Assembly (NCBI GenBank): GCA_024734555.1
Contig: JANPWX010000448.1
Span: 459,716-523,715, forward strand
Reading direction: 5' to 3'
DNA: 64,000 nucleotides
DNA from: Trochalopteron elliotii
Lineage: Eukaryota > Chordata > Aves > Passeriformes > Leiothrichidae
Part shown: piece after piece, positions 51,901-64,000 of the stretch
Layout of the letters: every line of letters begins with the position of its first letter
Numbering within the stretch: the stretch's first letter is position 1
The notes under the pieces: model-generated
Told to the model about the DNA's origin: nothing
The model's input: only the letters and a program-made list of their open reading frames with translations
Databases searched by the model: none
Translations under genes and position numbers: made by a program

Positions 51901-53495
51901 TCTTACTGCAGCAGTGTGTAAATGTGCAGCTCATGGAATCTGGCTCTTGGAATATACTACACTAAAAGGCTTAAAAGTGATGTATTTATAAACATTTTGC
52001 TGTCCAATGTTTCTGTTAATAGATGGCCATGCTCTGTAAGTGATATCACAAAGAGCTTAGGGTTGCATTAAAAAAAAGAAACCCTGGTAAACATTTACTT
52101 TTAAATGCAGTTTTACAGATCCTGGTGTCTCAAACCAGACTGTTTTCACATTACCAAGAAAAAACAAAATTAAAACTTCTTTTGGGCTCTGATTGATTTA
52201 ATTTTCATCCTGCTCTGTACTAGTGCAAATCAAGTCCAGCTTCAGTGCCCCTGAGTCACAGCAGCTGCACTGATCCTGAGTTCAGTTTCTACCAGGCAGG
52301 GACCAGGATTTTAAAGCCTGGCAAGGTTTTAACAGTGCCCAAAATGCTGGGATTGGAAACCATCAAAGCAGCTCTCCTTTTTATGTCCCTCCTGCTCTGA
52401 AATGCCCTGCAGAGGCAGTGTCCCAGGTACTGGAATCCCTTAGCAGAGAGATGGATTCAGGCTAATTAGCCTTGATTTCCAGCAGGGGCACTTGGGGCTG
52501 AGCTGGCACTCAGAGGATGGAGCTGGGCTGATTTTGGGAAGCTCTGAGTGCCTGTGCTGTGTGTCTGATCCATATTCCCAATCAGCCTGGTTTGGTTGAT
52601 ACATCACCCTTGTTTCAATATTAATGTACAGCATCTTTCTAACAGTACATTTATAGTCTTCCAATATATAGTAAAGGTACAGTGGTTTGTAGGCACTTCT
52701 ATAATACTAATTTAAACACCAGAGCAAGTATTTAGGGTCCTTCCATCACCATAGTTCACCTCCAGTTGCTTACTAATAAAATTGTTGCTCTGCAGGCTTT
52801 TGTCACAATCCTTGCTGAGTCCTAGAATTAATATCAAGATAATTAGAAGTGCCAGATAAAAGCCTTTTCTCCTATTGACAAATCATTCTCCTCCATATTG
52901 TTGTTTCCTTCTATTGAGCAAAAAAATCATTGAAATATTTCAAAAGGCATCTCCATTGTGGATCTCACCTCTGGGAGGTTCAAGTGTTTGCTGTGTATTC
53001 AAACTCTTAAATCATATTACTCAACCTACATTGCAAATCCCTGGAGCTACCCACTAAATCAAATAACATGTTTCCTTAGGAGGCAGGAAAAGCAGGAGAT
53101 ATCAATTTATGCATTATTAAAATCCATTTCAGTGTGGGTGCAGTTTGACAATGGGTTCAGCACTTCATTTGAGCCGACAAGACAGTGGTTTTTTGGTAGT
53201 GGTATTACCATGTATTTATCCTTGATTAATCCAGCAGCAAGGACACTGAAAATGGAAACAACTCTGTGAAGGCCAAGGAAACTTGTGGTTAAAAAAAAAA
53301 AATTGGGGAGTGGTTACAAAGACTGAGTGGGGATGGTCCTGCTTAGATGTTACCCTGTGCCCATTTTGGGGGTAGCAGCATTAGTTACTGCAGAACGTTT
53401 GCTTATTTTCAGCAATTACTGAGTGTGTAATGCAATGATTTGTGTGTTTGTGTGAGGAGGCAAAGTGTAACTGTGCCTGTGTGTGCCCTGTTTAG

Positions 53496-53609
53496 TGCTG
53501 AGCATCGGAGAAGGCGGATTTTGGGAAGGCAGCACCCGGGGACACATCGGCTGGTTTCCTGCTGAGTGCGTGGAGGAAGTTCAGTGCAAACCAAACGAGA
53601 GCAAACCAG
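53496..53609 (+). CDS. SHANK2: SHANK2 exon encoding the second part of the SH3 domain (residues 173-210)
   Basis: This 114-nt exon has acceptor CCCTGTTTAG and donor CAG/GTAATC. TG completes the split valine codon, then it reads LSIGEGGFWEGSTRGHIGWF, PAECVEEVQCKPNESKP and one base G. This is the C-terminal half of the SH3 domain: the n-Src loop (GEGG), the conserved tryptophan in GFWEG (Trp 182), the distal loop (STRGHIG) and WFPAECVEEV ending the domain near residue 201. The sequence is nearly identical to SHANK2 of other vertebrates as I know it, as expected for a constrained domain. The next exon, leading to the PDZ domain, must start in phase 1 and was not found before the end of the window. 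Confidence 0.97.
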
Positions 53610-56600
53610 GTAATCACATCGAGCTCCTGTTGAGCCCCAATGTGACAAATGCCACAGAGGCATCAGGGCCTTTGGGCACTGCTAGGAATGGGAGAGGTGG
53701 ATAAAGCTGAGCTGCTGAATTCAAAAATACAGGTGGGTTTGTTGGTTGGATTTTACTGTCCAAGCAAACAGACTTTCTAATGCTGGGAAGTACCAAAGCT
53801 TTTACACAGAGCTGTGTGCAGACATTTTGTATAGGATTATGTTGTGGTTTTGATTTTCTAAAGTGTGACAATTAAATGAGACAATTAAATAAGGGAAATA
53901 AATAAGAGAAACTGGCCAGTCATCTGCCTATCTGAGGCAGTCACACAATGCATTTAGCTCTTGTTGACCTTTTCCTGAATGCTAAAGGAGGCATCCTTCA
54001 GTGGGATATCCCATACCCATCCTTACTGATGACAAAGGACATGGAATCCTCCTTCATCAGACACGTGTATTGCCACAAGGGGCTTTAAGCAAGGAGCCTT
54101 TATAGTCCTGGTATAATAAAAGAAAAAGAAATCTACATTAAAGCAGGTTATTTTAAGAATTACCTACCATCTCATAATTTCTCTGCTTTTAAGAATTAAG
54201 ATGTGAGGACATCCTCTCTAATTAAAAGCTCATTAAAAATGAGCTCTGAGAATATAATTAATGTTCTCCAGGAGTGTATGCAGTTTGAAACCAGCTATTG
54301 ATGTGTTTTTAGATCTCTGTTGTATTGATTAAGAACTTCTGGCATCGCACAGATGATACACTAAAATTTATTCATTTACAGATGTTCTTCTTTTATGTAT
54401 GTCATTATAAATTGCAAGGTATACTTTTTTTTTTTCTTTTTTTTTTTCACTGTGTGGAGAGGTTGTGCTTCCTTTTTTATTTCCCTTTTGAGAGGGAAAA
54501 AGAGGAGGAGGCAAAACCAGATCTAATATTTGGAGAGAATGGATCCAGGCTCTCAGAATAGAGGGAGAACAGTTGTATAGTTCTTCAAAGGGCTTGAGAA
54601 AAGTCAGAATTTAGAGATGGAGGTGTATTAAACAAGAGAAAGATTGAGGCTGGAGTTGCCCGGTGTAGGAATGGTAACCTTGCATGAAATTTGAGCTGTC
54701 CATTTGCCTCCAAATCTGAAGAGAATTCTGAGGAGGGCATTAAGTGAAGTTCTAAGATAAGAAAGAAGTTTTGCATCTTTTTAGTGACTTTGAAGAGAGA
54801 GTAACCCCAAACCTGTTTGTTACAAACCCTTAAAGACTTCCTTGAGAATTACTTCAGGAGGTAAATTCAGTATGTGACAGGATTGCCTTAATAGATGATA
54901 ATTGTTTTTTGGGCAAGAATTCCCTTGATCATTCAAAGGAACACAAAAATTAAGAAAAGAATTGTCATAAGAGGAACAAAAGAATTAGTAAAGCTGGAAG
55001 CAAGAAAAGAATATGAACAGAAGCATGCTACAAATTTTCTGACATGAAATTATGAAGACTTATGCCATGTGTCTGGCAAAGCACCAGACATCTAGTGTAA
55101 TTTATAACTATTGCCTTCTTTCTGATTGTTTTCCTGTTTGCTTATGGTACAGTGGGAATAATAATGTTAACGTAGCTTAAGGCTCTAAATATGCCATTCT
55201 TCTTCTCTAAAAAGGATGAAAATGTAATTAAATGGGAACAAAAGGGACACATTTTCTCTGGCAGTGAACTTGTGCACTCCCATATTCTGCTAGGCTGTCT
55301 CAAAAAATGTCCCACACCCAGAATGAGGTTCTGTGAGTAATGTGATAGAGGTTGGAGTTGGGAGGGAAATGAAATATATGGAATGCACAGTATGTGCCAT
55401 ATTATTATTGAAATACAGCATGGAGTGAAAGCAGCTGATCACGGAATTGCTCTGTGCATTCCCTCTGCATAGGAAACAATGGGAATGAAAGGGGAAAGCT
55501 TTATAAGCAAAAATCAGCCAGTATTCCCTCTGAGTACAAATGCAGAAGTAATTTAGAAAAATGTGTTAGGCATGGTGAAATGATTAGAAATTAAATTAGG
55601 TCTGCTGGGATTGCTGAAAGAACATCAGCTGAGAAACATCACAAACTTGTGCCACTTGCAAGAATTTGCATCGTGGTCTTTGCAAAGCAGCAGAACTTCT
55701 TATGATAATGATTCAGAAAGTGGATCACTTCAATGTGGAGGAAATGAAGCTCAGACTCAGCCTTTTCCACACCAGCACCACAGCAACAGTTCTTTCCCCT
55801 CAACGTGATTTAGGAACATTTCTTCCAGCAGCTTCCCTTTGCTATTAAGTTTGAACAATTGTGTTTAATAGAGGCTTGTCATTTGCACGCCGTGAGTGAA
55901 GGGAAGAGGAATAGTTCTTGGAAAAAACAAACTCCAATTAAACACTCCAGGCCCAGTAAAACTGCTGGGCAGGTGTTTCATGTCAGGCTGATGTATAATC
56001 TCCCTTCTAAGGAAAGTTCAGTTTTTAGGGAACTTTATTGCAATCCCAGCTGTTCTCTGGAAGTGGGCCCCTGGTTCCTGTGCTCTCTTCAAAGATACCG
56101 TGCCAGCTTGGCAGGTTCTGTTTTCCAAAAAAAAATCATATTGACTGGCATTAATTCCATATCCTTTCTTTAATCCTTCATTAATTGAGACTTGTAGGAA
56201 TTGCTCCATTATTTTGCTAGGATTGATGCCAGGACTATGGGCTCCTAAATATCCAGGTTGTTTCATTCACCCTTTAATAGCACCAGCACAGGACCTGCTG
56301 CTTTCCAGTCTGAAGAAGTTCCCTTGACATTTTGAGATCCAAAAGAACAACAAAGGAAATCATTATTGTGGTTTGCGAAATCCTTTTGCCTGCTTATAAA
56401 AAATTCTTACAAACAAAAAACTTTGTACTATCTCATTTTAATAAGTGTAGTCTTTGTAGCCAGTTTTTAACATTCTCCAGAATTACTCTGAGAGTAGTAT
56501 TCCCTTAGATGAGGTTGGCACATCATCTTGCATTTTACCTGCTCAACCACAGAATACAAATGTCACATATTTACTCTTTCTGCATTGACAGTTATCTTGT

Positions 56601-57429
56601 GTTATTCAGTAATGAGCCAATTCCATTCTGAAATGCCTTTCTATTCCAAAATATGTTAAAATATAAATTTTTTTTTGCTAAAATGTTCTGAGTGAGTTGA
56701 AAAAAGAGTTTCTCCTGCTTTAATTTAGATGTTTCTGTTTGCTTTCTTCCATCATAAGGTATTACATGAAATTGAGAGACTTCCTACATAAATGCTTTCC
56801 CTTACACTTGTGATTTTATGCTCCACATCCTCCAGAATTCAGGCCCATCTGATTGCCCACAACTGAGGTGTAGAATTCATTTTCAGGCAGGAACTTGTCT
56901 TTAACTACACTCCAACTTTATCATTTATTATTCCTCCCTCCCTAAAGTGCCTGGAGAACTCCTGGACTTTACAGATGATGCCCAAATGAAGGCAGACTCA
57001 GCGTGTCTGTGTGATCCTTGCTGTCTTTCAACTCTTGGCCTCCTCAGTGCACCTTTCCTTGAGTTTCCAGCCTCATTTTTAATATTGCCTTAGGATGAGT
57101 TTTCATTCCATAGCCTCTTTCATGCCTTTTTCTATCCTGTGGCCTTGGGATACACCTTATTAGTAGCTGTAGGAGTGCTGGGAGCTTATTTCGGACTAGA
57201 TCTGATGCAGGCACGTGGCTGCAGTGACCATTAGTGTTGAGATGCTGGAAACTTGGATTTTGGGATTTTAGTATATAGGAATGTGTGTGAGTCAGGATGG
57301 AGGATTTAAGGCGTTGTCTGTGTCCTTCTTCTTCACCTTCTTCTTCTTCCTCCTTCATGGGTTTAGGTGGTTTTCTGTAATTGGATGAAAAAGGTCCGCA
57401 TTGTGGGCTTTGGGTGGTCATTATTGGGT

Positions 57430-57640
57430 CAAAAATATAAATAATATAGGTGTCACCTCGTTATTGGGTAATTATTGCTTAAATAACCTTGGAAAGAGTT
57501 AGAAGTGCTCCGTTTTAGTTTCTCTAACCTGCTAGTTAGAGCTCATGCCTCATGAGTCTGTAAATAGATAAGAAACAATAAACATCCAAGTCCAAACTCG
57601 ACATCTACGTTTCCCGTGTGTTAATCCTGACCTCGGCAGA
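57430..57640 (+). mobile_element. Possible LTR remnant (weak)
   Basis: GTCTGTAAATAGATAAGAAA is followed by CAATAAACATCCAAGTCC near 57578, then CGACATCTACGTTTCCCGTG. A promoter-like AT stretch followed closely by AATAAA is LTR-like, and the block has more CpG than the intron around it. No ends, target-site duplication or internal sequence could be defined. Confidence 0.25.
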
Positions 57641-57879
57641 GAAAAAGAAACCAGAGCTGTAACACATTAGCAATGCTCCAGGGCTCATTTTTCCAGGAAA
57701 GGATCCCATCTGAGCAGCCCGAGCTGTGCCAGTCCTGGGGGCTGTGGCACACACGGGAGGCAGCGCTCGCCGGGCACATTCCCTGTCCTGTGCTGCCCAT
57801 GGAGCTGTGCCCGTGCTGACCTCTAGTGTCACAGCAGCCTCTGCCAGCCCTCCGAGCTGGCATTTCCCATCCCAAGTGG

Positions 57880-57980
57880 CACAGAGGCAGGGAATGTTTG
57901 GGTGGGGAAAGACCTCAGGGATCAATGAGACCACCCTGTCAGCCTTGACCAAGTGCCACGTCCAGTCCTTTCCTGGGCAC
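57880..57980 (-). mobile_element. CR1 LINE fragment (antisense)
   Basis: On the + strand, GGAATGTTTGGGTGGGGAAA, GACCTCAGGGATCAATGAGA, TTGACCAAGTGCCACGTCCA and GTCCTTTCCTGGGCAC match the antisense 3' region of a CR1 subfamily carrying the AAGTGCCACGTCCAGTC landmark. The terminal repeat is lost. An adjacent GC-rich stretch at 57660-57880 is not explained by it. Confidence 0.8.
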
Positions 57981-58606
57981 AGCGCCTGGGCTTTTGTTTT
58001 GTATCCCTTATTCCTGAGTTTCCAGCAACTTGAAAACATAGTGATAGATTATCCAGGAATAGCAGAGTTCCCTTGCAATTCTTTTTCTTTAGCCTGTGTA
58101 ACCTTACACTCGTGTTATAAGCAGAAACTGCAGCAATCCTTATCCAGCATTCCCTCTTGATCCCAGAAGTTACTGAGCAAATCCAAGCTGTGTTAATAAA
58201 ACACATCCTTTGGCTGTTTCTGGAGCACAGAATTTTCTGGTTTCCACGTTCTTAGTTTTTAACGCCCTGTGCATTCAGTAAAACCAGATTTGTTCCTCGT
58301 TTCCAGCATCCCTTTTTATAATTAGCACAACACCTTCTCAGGCAATCGAGTCAGCCAGGCTGCTAGAAAATGGATTTGCCTTCCTGCAAGAAGGAAAGAT
58401 GCTTTACTGTGGATCAAGGAGCTGACATCTGTACTGGCCTTCCAGAAGGACAGGCGTCTTGCTTTCCCAAATTTGCTGTCTGGACATAATAGATATGCAT
58501 ATGTAAAACCAGTGCCTTAGCCCATATAATTGATTCTATGATTTCGTGTTAAACACAGCAGTGAATGGGGAAAAAACCAGAAAACAAAAAACTTTTTCAT
58601 CCAGCC

Positions 58607-58636
58607 TAAATGACCCAGCTTTTATAAATGACCCAG
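58607..58636. repeat. 18-bp tandem duplication
   Basis: TAAATGACCCAG occurs at 58607-58618 and 58625-58636. Confidence 0.8.
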
Positions 58637-60417
58637 ATTAGCAAAATCCATTTTTAACAATTTTCCCTGATTTGTTACGAGCAGTTCTGGCTAATTTTTA
58701 CTAGGAAGACAACTGAAGGATAAATAGAAATATTGTGATGATTATTAGAGCTCTGAAAAACTCTATGCACAAATAACTTTGGAAACCACTAGAAAGAAGT
58801 GGGTTTTGAACGAGACAGAGGAGATGGTATCTCACCAAATGAGCACCTCAAGGGTTTTGATAATAAATTTTGATAAATTCTCCTTCCAGAAGATTTCACC
58901 TTGAGTAGAAGGTACCTGTGTATCTGTGACAGAATTATTGTGCAACTTAAAACTGTTTGGCGTGAGCAGCAGCAGTTAAGGACAAAACATTGCTGTAGCT
59001 GGAAGGAATAAATGGAGGAAGTATAAAAGAAATTTATACATGTGAGGGAAAGACATTTTTGTTGGGAAAGTTAATCACAAACTTTGTCATGGCAGTAGTG
59101 TAAGGGGCTAAGAAGTTCTGAGAGCTGGGAAATGTATTCTGACTCACTCCAGTGCAGGCTGGACTCAATATGGCCAAGAGAATATAAACCCAAATTAAAA
59201 TCAAATTTAAAAGGCAAAGTTGCCTCACATGTAGTTGAAAAAGTGTGCTGTGATGCAGATACAAAGGCAACCCTTTCAAAAAAAAAAGGTTGAAAACTTG
59301 AGAGATGACTGTTGCTCCTTCATTATATTAATTCTGTCTTTGTAATCCCAATCAGGGTCCTGAATGTGGGATCCCGTTATAAGCCTGGTCCCCAGAGCCC
59401 AAACTGACAGGTCAGGCACTGTTCAGTCAGTCCCCCAGCCTGAAAGGATGTTGGCCAAAGCTCTGACCTCTGAAATATTCTTTCTTGCCTTGCTTCTGTG
59501 TTTTGCACAACCAACCACCTGGCTCACAGGATTCTGAACAATTTTATCTTTTGAGGAGTGATTTTCTGCCCCATAATGTTTCCCAGAGATAAAAAATGGG
59601 AATGGATGTCAACCCTCAACACAGCGATCATCCACAAAGATATTCTGTCTCTGATTTATGCTTTAGAAAGATCAGGAATATGCCATATACCATATTTTTG
59701 CTTAAACTGCATTCCCCTCCATCAATCAGTGGGCAAACTATACTGGAGCAAAACAAAGAAAAAGAGAAAAAAAAAAAATCAATGCAAAGAACTTGATGTG
59801 AGGTACTGGCAAGCCAGCCCACAAAGCCCAGCTGACACAGGAGCTTGGTGCAGTAATAATCAACTAATTCTGACAATTCTCTGTAGCTGAGGATGTAAAT
59901 CAACCCCACTTTTTGGTCTCAAGTAATGGAAATTCAAAGAATGAGCCTCAGCAAGTTTCTGCACTTTAGCTTTGCTGAGCGAGGCATTTGTGTTCCCAGT
60001 AATGATAAACAGCAGTTTGGGAAAAGGCTCTGAAATGAATCATCACTCAATAATAATGGGAATTGGGAGGCAGAGGTAACTGGGGAGCTGGTTTTATCTG
60101 CAGGCTGCCCATGGAAAGGAGCCATCTGCTTCCCACACAACCTGCAGGATGTCCTCTCTGGCCAAAGGTGCCTCGAAAGGCCTTTCCTTCTCTCAGTCTT
60201 GATCTTCTGAGCAAGGTGCAATAGAGGTTTCTTACTCTAACAGGAGTATTTGTTAGAAATCCATGAGAAGACTGGGTCTACCAACCCATTTCTCAATAAT
60301 GATATGGATCTGATTTGTAGGAATAGTAAAACGAAGGATCCCATGCTAATAATTTCATCATTTGTCCAGGTTTTGAGGCCTACATAAAGCCAAAACATGA
60401 AAAAATTATTCAAATCT

Positions 60418-60435
60418 AAAAAAAAAAAAAAAAAA
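60418..60435. repeat. Poly(A) tract of 18 bases
   Basis: Homopolymer in intron with no retroelement body recognised upstream. Confidence 0.85.
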
Positions 60436-63400
60436 GCAAGCCTGTGTCTAGAGCTTGTAGAGAATGTAAGGCTGTCTGCATGCTTATCTCTGAATAAGTA
60501 ATTTTTAATTCATAATATTTTACTGTCTGGGCTTTGCAGCTGACATGTACTTCATCCCTTTCACTCCCATTTCCATGCTTGCTAAGAGCCACTTAGGAAT
60601 AACTCTAATCAGCTGGAAAGGAGCAGCACAACTCTCTCAAAGCATTGAAATAGGCTAAAAATAAATTGCATAGCAATATAAAATGAGAGTTACGTGGTAG
60701 GAAACTCAACATTTCCAGTGCATCTGGGATTGCTGCTGTGTGAAATTGGACATGCAGGTGGGGAGCTTTTCCTCTTCTGGTTCTTTCTGCCTTTTTTTTT
60801 TTTTTTTTCCCCTCAAGAAATCATCTGACACACCACAGAGGATCAAAGAAGTGCAAACTCTGAGGGATGTCTCAAGAAAGGAGCTACTGTGATGGTTTAT
60901 TCCTTTTACTTTCAGTGATGCATTCCTATTTTCTGTTCAAAATCACAGCCCGTGGAATATTTTCAAGTCTGAGAGCAGATAGAGACATCAGAGATGTCTA
61001 ATGTTACAAATTACTGTAGGAGCACCAAAAAGTTAAAGCTATGAAGTGAATGATTTATGAAGTGATGGAGCTTCCTGGGGAATTTAAGCCCAATTATTGG
61101 TTTAAGAGAGAATATTCAGTGTGTGAAAGAATTCGAGCAGCCCTGTTCTGCAGCATGCTAAAAACCAAGGAGTAATACCTAATTTTGTGATTCCCAGTTG
61201 TTCTGGTGGAAAATACTCCTGTAACATGGTTTTTTCAACCCATGAAAGTCTGTTTTGAGCTACTCAAATTTTAGCAAACCTGGTGGATCTTAATGACTGA
61301 TAGTAGACAAAACTCTGTAGCTTTCACCTCCTGGAATTCTGGGACATTTCAAATTTCATAAAAGAGTATTACATTTTAATGCTAACAGCTCTATACTAAT
61401 TGTTTTCTTTTGTTATTTTTTTAATTAGTGATACTTTGTAATATCTTATGAACCTATGATCAACTACAGTTGATCTTTTTGCTTTCTCCAAGTATCTTAA
61501 ATGACAGTCACACTAGCTTTTACTTTGATTTAACATCCATTTTTTTCTCCCTGATATTCTGTTTAACCAGGAACCTCTGATGCACCTGTGTAAATATTAT
61601 TTATATCAGAACATGACTTCTATTGAAATCACTCTGGCTATCTATCAGGAGTAAATAAAATTCATCTAACATAATTAAATAATTCATCTAACTCATTACA
61701 TTTAGCATGACCTAACACTTTTAAAAGCATCTTTGGGAAAATAATAAAAAAAAAGGCAAGCCTTAGATCTGTCCATATTCCAAAAGTGTTGATAAGTCAT
61801 CTTTTTCTACTGTACTAAATGACACATTGGGGCTTTTTTTCCCTTCTGATTTTTAATGGCTCAGATAAAAGGCTTGACAACAGAGGCTGAAAACTCTTTG
61901 AAACACTCCCCAGTTAGCTGAGATAAAATTCTTCTTAATTTAAGGAAGATGATGGAGCAGCTGCTTAAAGTATGGCAGTGCTGGAGGTGATCAGGAAAAT
62001 GATGCCTAAACAGAGCAGCTGTCAGATAATTCATATTTTGTTCTGAAATCAGCTCATTTTATTATAGATCAGTACTGAAGGAACACTCTGGGGTCAGAAA
62101 TTGATTATTGGTCTTCAGGTAAAACAGACAGACCTGAGTGAATGTTCCCAACTGTGAACTCACAAAATGGATTGAATTTTAAATGGTGCTGTAAGCTGGT
62201 TATGTTATTTACACACAAAAGTGTGTTTGTGTTTGTAGCTGAGTTTGAAACTTGGGCTTTGCTTTCTGAAGTGAAATGGAAGATGTTCATCAACTTTCTC
62301 AACCCTCCAGTCAGTCCACAATTCCCAAATGTAAAACGTGGCTGTGAAATTCAAGCTGATTTTGTGGGTCATTTACAAGCAAAAAGCACTTCAATGTATT
62401 GTTTTGGGTCTTTTTTTTTTTTGGTAGCCAAGGGTTCAACTCTAATTACACAACAATCACTGAGTGTTTTCTCCATGCTTGCAGTAATGTTTTGCACACA
62501 TCAAGAATTATTTTAGTGCTGTCTAGAGAGACGTTGGAAATAGTTCTGTATTTTGCCTGCTCTCCTGAAAATAATAAATGTAATTATATTGAATACACTG
62601 TACAACACATTAGTAGTTTAAGGAAATGAAATATAACATGTCTTTATCTCATATTTCAGGTAGTTTTTAATAAAATAAAAAGCTATTTTTTAGATGTTCT
62701 ATTAACATTTATTAGTCAAGACTTTAAAAAGAAGGAAATAGTGTAAATCCTTATAGATTATACTTTTCCTCTCATTTTGCCAGGATCACACCTCTCCTTT
62801 GAGTTGATCTCATAGGAGCCTTTGAGGCCCTAGGCAACTGTTTGAGAGAAAAATGCAAATATAGACAGAAAAATCCAAGACACTTCCCCAAAATCCCCAA
62901 GTTTTCTTGCTCAGAATTTATCATCCAAGGGCAAGACACAGCTACATGCAGCAAACAAAAGGCTGTCAGAAGAAATAATGCTAGAACTGGTTTATTTTAA
63001 GAAGCAGAGGATGTGTCTAATGTTACAGATTTTTGCTAAGAGCTTGCCCCAGAGAAGGACAAATTAAAGATTCTTGTTTCATTTTTAGAAAACAAATCTT
63101 AAGGGTGTAGTTTGTTTTCAAATGGACACTTGAACTCCATATATTACTCTTCCTCATTTGTTTTAATGTTCTGATTATAAATTAATGACCATTTTCAGGG
63201 TGAGCTGGTGAGGTATCACCTCTATTCTGTGCAGCAGGTGGAAAGATGAAAAAAGAAAATTGTTATTTTCCTGCAAATTTCATGTTTATTGAGGGCAAGG
63301 GCAGAGTCTGTAGGAAAACAGGGGAGTGGAAGTGATTGTTACCCTGGTGGGTAACCCCACTTTCTGTGTTTCCTGAGCAGCCCAGCAGTGGGATGATGCT

Positions 63401-64000
63401 GACCCTGCTGAGCAGCCTGCTGCTGCCTTCCTCCCTGCTGCAGCACAGGGATGCTGCTCTTAGGGGGGGATGTCCTCAGGTCCCCAACCCCCCAGAGCAG
63501 GTTGCAGGGAAGGACAGACACTTCTTGGCACCCACAGACAGTCCCAGACCTCACCACCAGGGCTCGGTGCCCCTGAGGAGCTCGGGGTGGGGAGTGATGG
63601 TGAGACTGAGAAGCAGGGAGGAGCACACACTCGGGGAGCAGCAAGTGCTGCCACAGCCAGGAATTTTGGTGTCCCACTACCTCCAGCTCTTTTTTATGTG
63701 CGTTTGTAATTGTGCTTTTAATGCTTCCACTAAGCTGGGGAATATGTACATATTTTTAGTTTAGTTTGTGTGCAAAACTTTCTGTAAATTGTTCCTGAAA
63801 TAGTGACTGCTGTGTCTAAAGTCTAAGTAACCTTGAACCCAAACTTGTGTTTAATCAGGCTATGTCTGGGAAGAGAACTGTTAAATATTACTGAACTTCT
63901 CCTCATTAAACAGGTGTTGAGTTTATTAGCATATATCATATTATCTGTCTAATAAATGCAGGTGATACTGATTATTTAATGAGAAGCTTCACCTCTACCA

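Larger units (their letters stand above)
42429..53495 (+). other. SHANK2: SHANK2 intron splitting the SH3 domain (11.1 kb)
   Basis: Donor GTGAGC, acceptor GTGCCCTGTTTAG, phase 1. It contains CR1 fragments at about 44.9 kb (+) and 48.9 kb (-), T-rich runs near 45.9 kb and 49.25-49.32 kb, and no exon I can support. Confidence 0.85.
53610..64000 (+). other. SHANK2: SHANK2 intron, continuing past the window
   Basis: It opens with GTAATC. I searched for the next expected coding segment, leading to KKLFRHYTVGSYDSFD in known SHANK2 proteins, and did not find it. The interval holds a T-rich run near 54427-54448, a possible LTR-like block at 57.4-57.6 kb, an antisense CR1 near 57.9 kb, poly(A) at 60418-60435, poly(T) near 60793-60809, and a GC-rich block at 63340-63700 that I cannot identify. 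Confidence 0.8.

Noticed and set aside
33192..53609. Assignment to SHANK1 or SHANK3
   Set aside because: The linker and SH3 are shared by the family, but the MKSLLNAFTKKE start exon and the YSAVPGRLF...GDRVKVLSIGEGG sequence match SHANK2 best.
57605..58160. Open frames of 144 codons on both strands
   Set aside because: They coincide with the GC-rich patch and the antisense CR1, which explain the lack of stops.
1..64000. CRISPR array, bacterial operon, tRNA or rRNA gene, or intact virus
   Set aside because: No spaced direct repeats, cloverleaf A/B-box pattern, rRNA motif or long viral reading frame was seen. The sequence is ordinary vertebrate intron apart from the features listed.

Overview
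The window is vertebrate nuclear DNA, most likely from a bird. It is AT-rich and intron-dominated, has very few CpG dinucleotides outside one short island, and its recognisable interspersed repeats are 5'-truncated CR1 LINE 3' ends, the dominant repeat class of bird genomes. The modest intron sizes fit a bird, but the species cannot be fixed from the sequence alone.

The only protein-coding gene I can support is a SHANK2 orthologue (SH3 and multiple ankyrin repeat domains 2, a postsynaptic density scaffold) on the + strand. Four coding exons are visible. The first (33808-33844) begins with an ATG and encodes the 12-residue N-terminus MKSLLNAFTKKE, known from the SHANK2 isoform that lacks ankyrin repeats. 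The next (37192-37501) encodes the linker with the conserved basic and serine-rich stretches. The last two (42259-42428 and 53496-53609) together encode the SH3 domain. All junctions have GT-AG splice sites and compatible phases. Joined, they give 631 nt, which is 210 complete codons plus one base, so the protein continues into exons beyond the window (PDZ, proline-rich and SAM regions, from family knowledge). I found no ankyrin-repeat exons, so these are presumed to lie upstream.

Layout: 1-32990 is intron of the long isoform or upstream DNA with scattered microsatellites, small tandem duplications and one CR1. Positions 32991-33420 hold an 18-bp minisatellite directly followed by a CpG island, the probable internal promoter. 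Positions 33431-33807 hold a 65-bp T tract, further T/AT-rich sequence and the probable 5' UTR. From 33808 to the end the four exons are separated by introns of 3.3, 4.8 and 11.1 kb, then at least 10.4 kb of intron. Those introns contain four more CR1 fragments and two possible but unproven LTR remnants.

I found no evidence of a new biological system, mobile cassette, CRISPR array or non-coding RNA gene family. The most interesting part is the promoter region of the short SHANK2 isoform, where a minisatellite, a CpG island, a long homopolymer and an isoform-specific start codon sit within about 850 bp.
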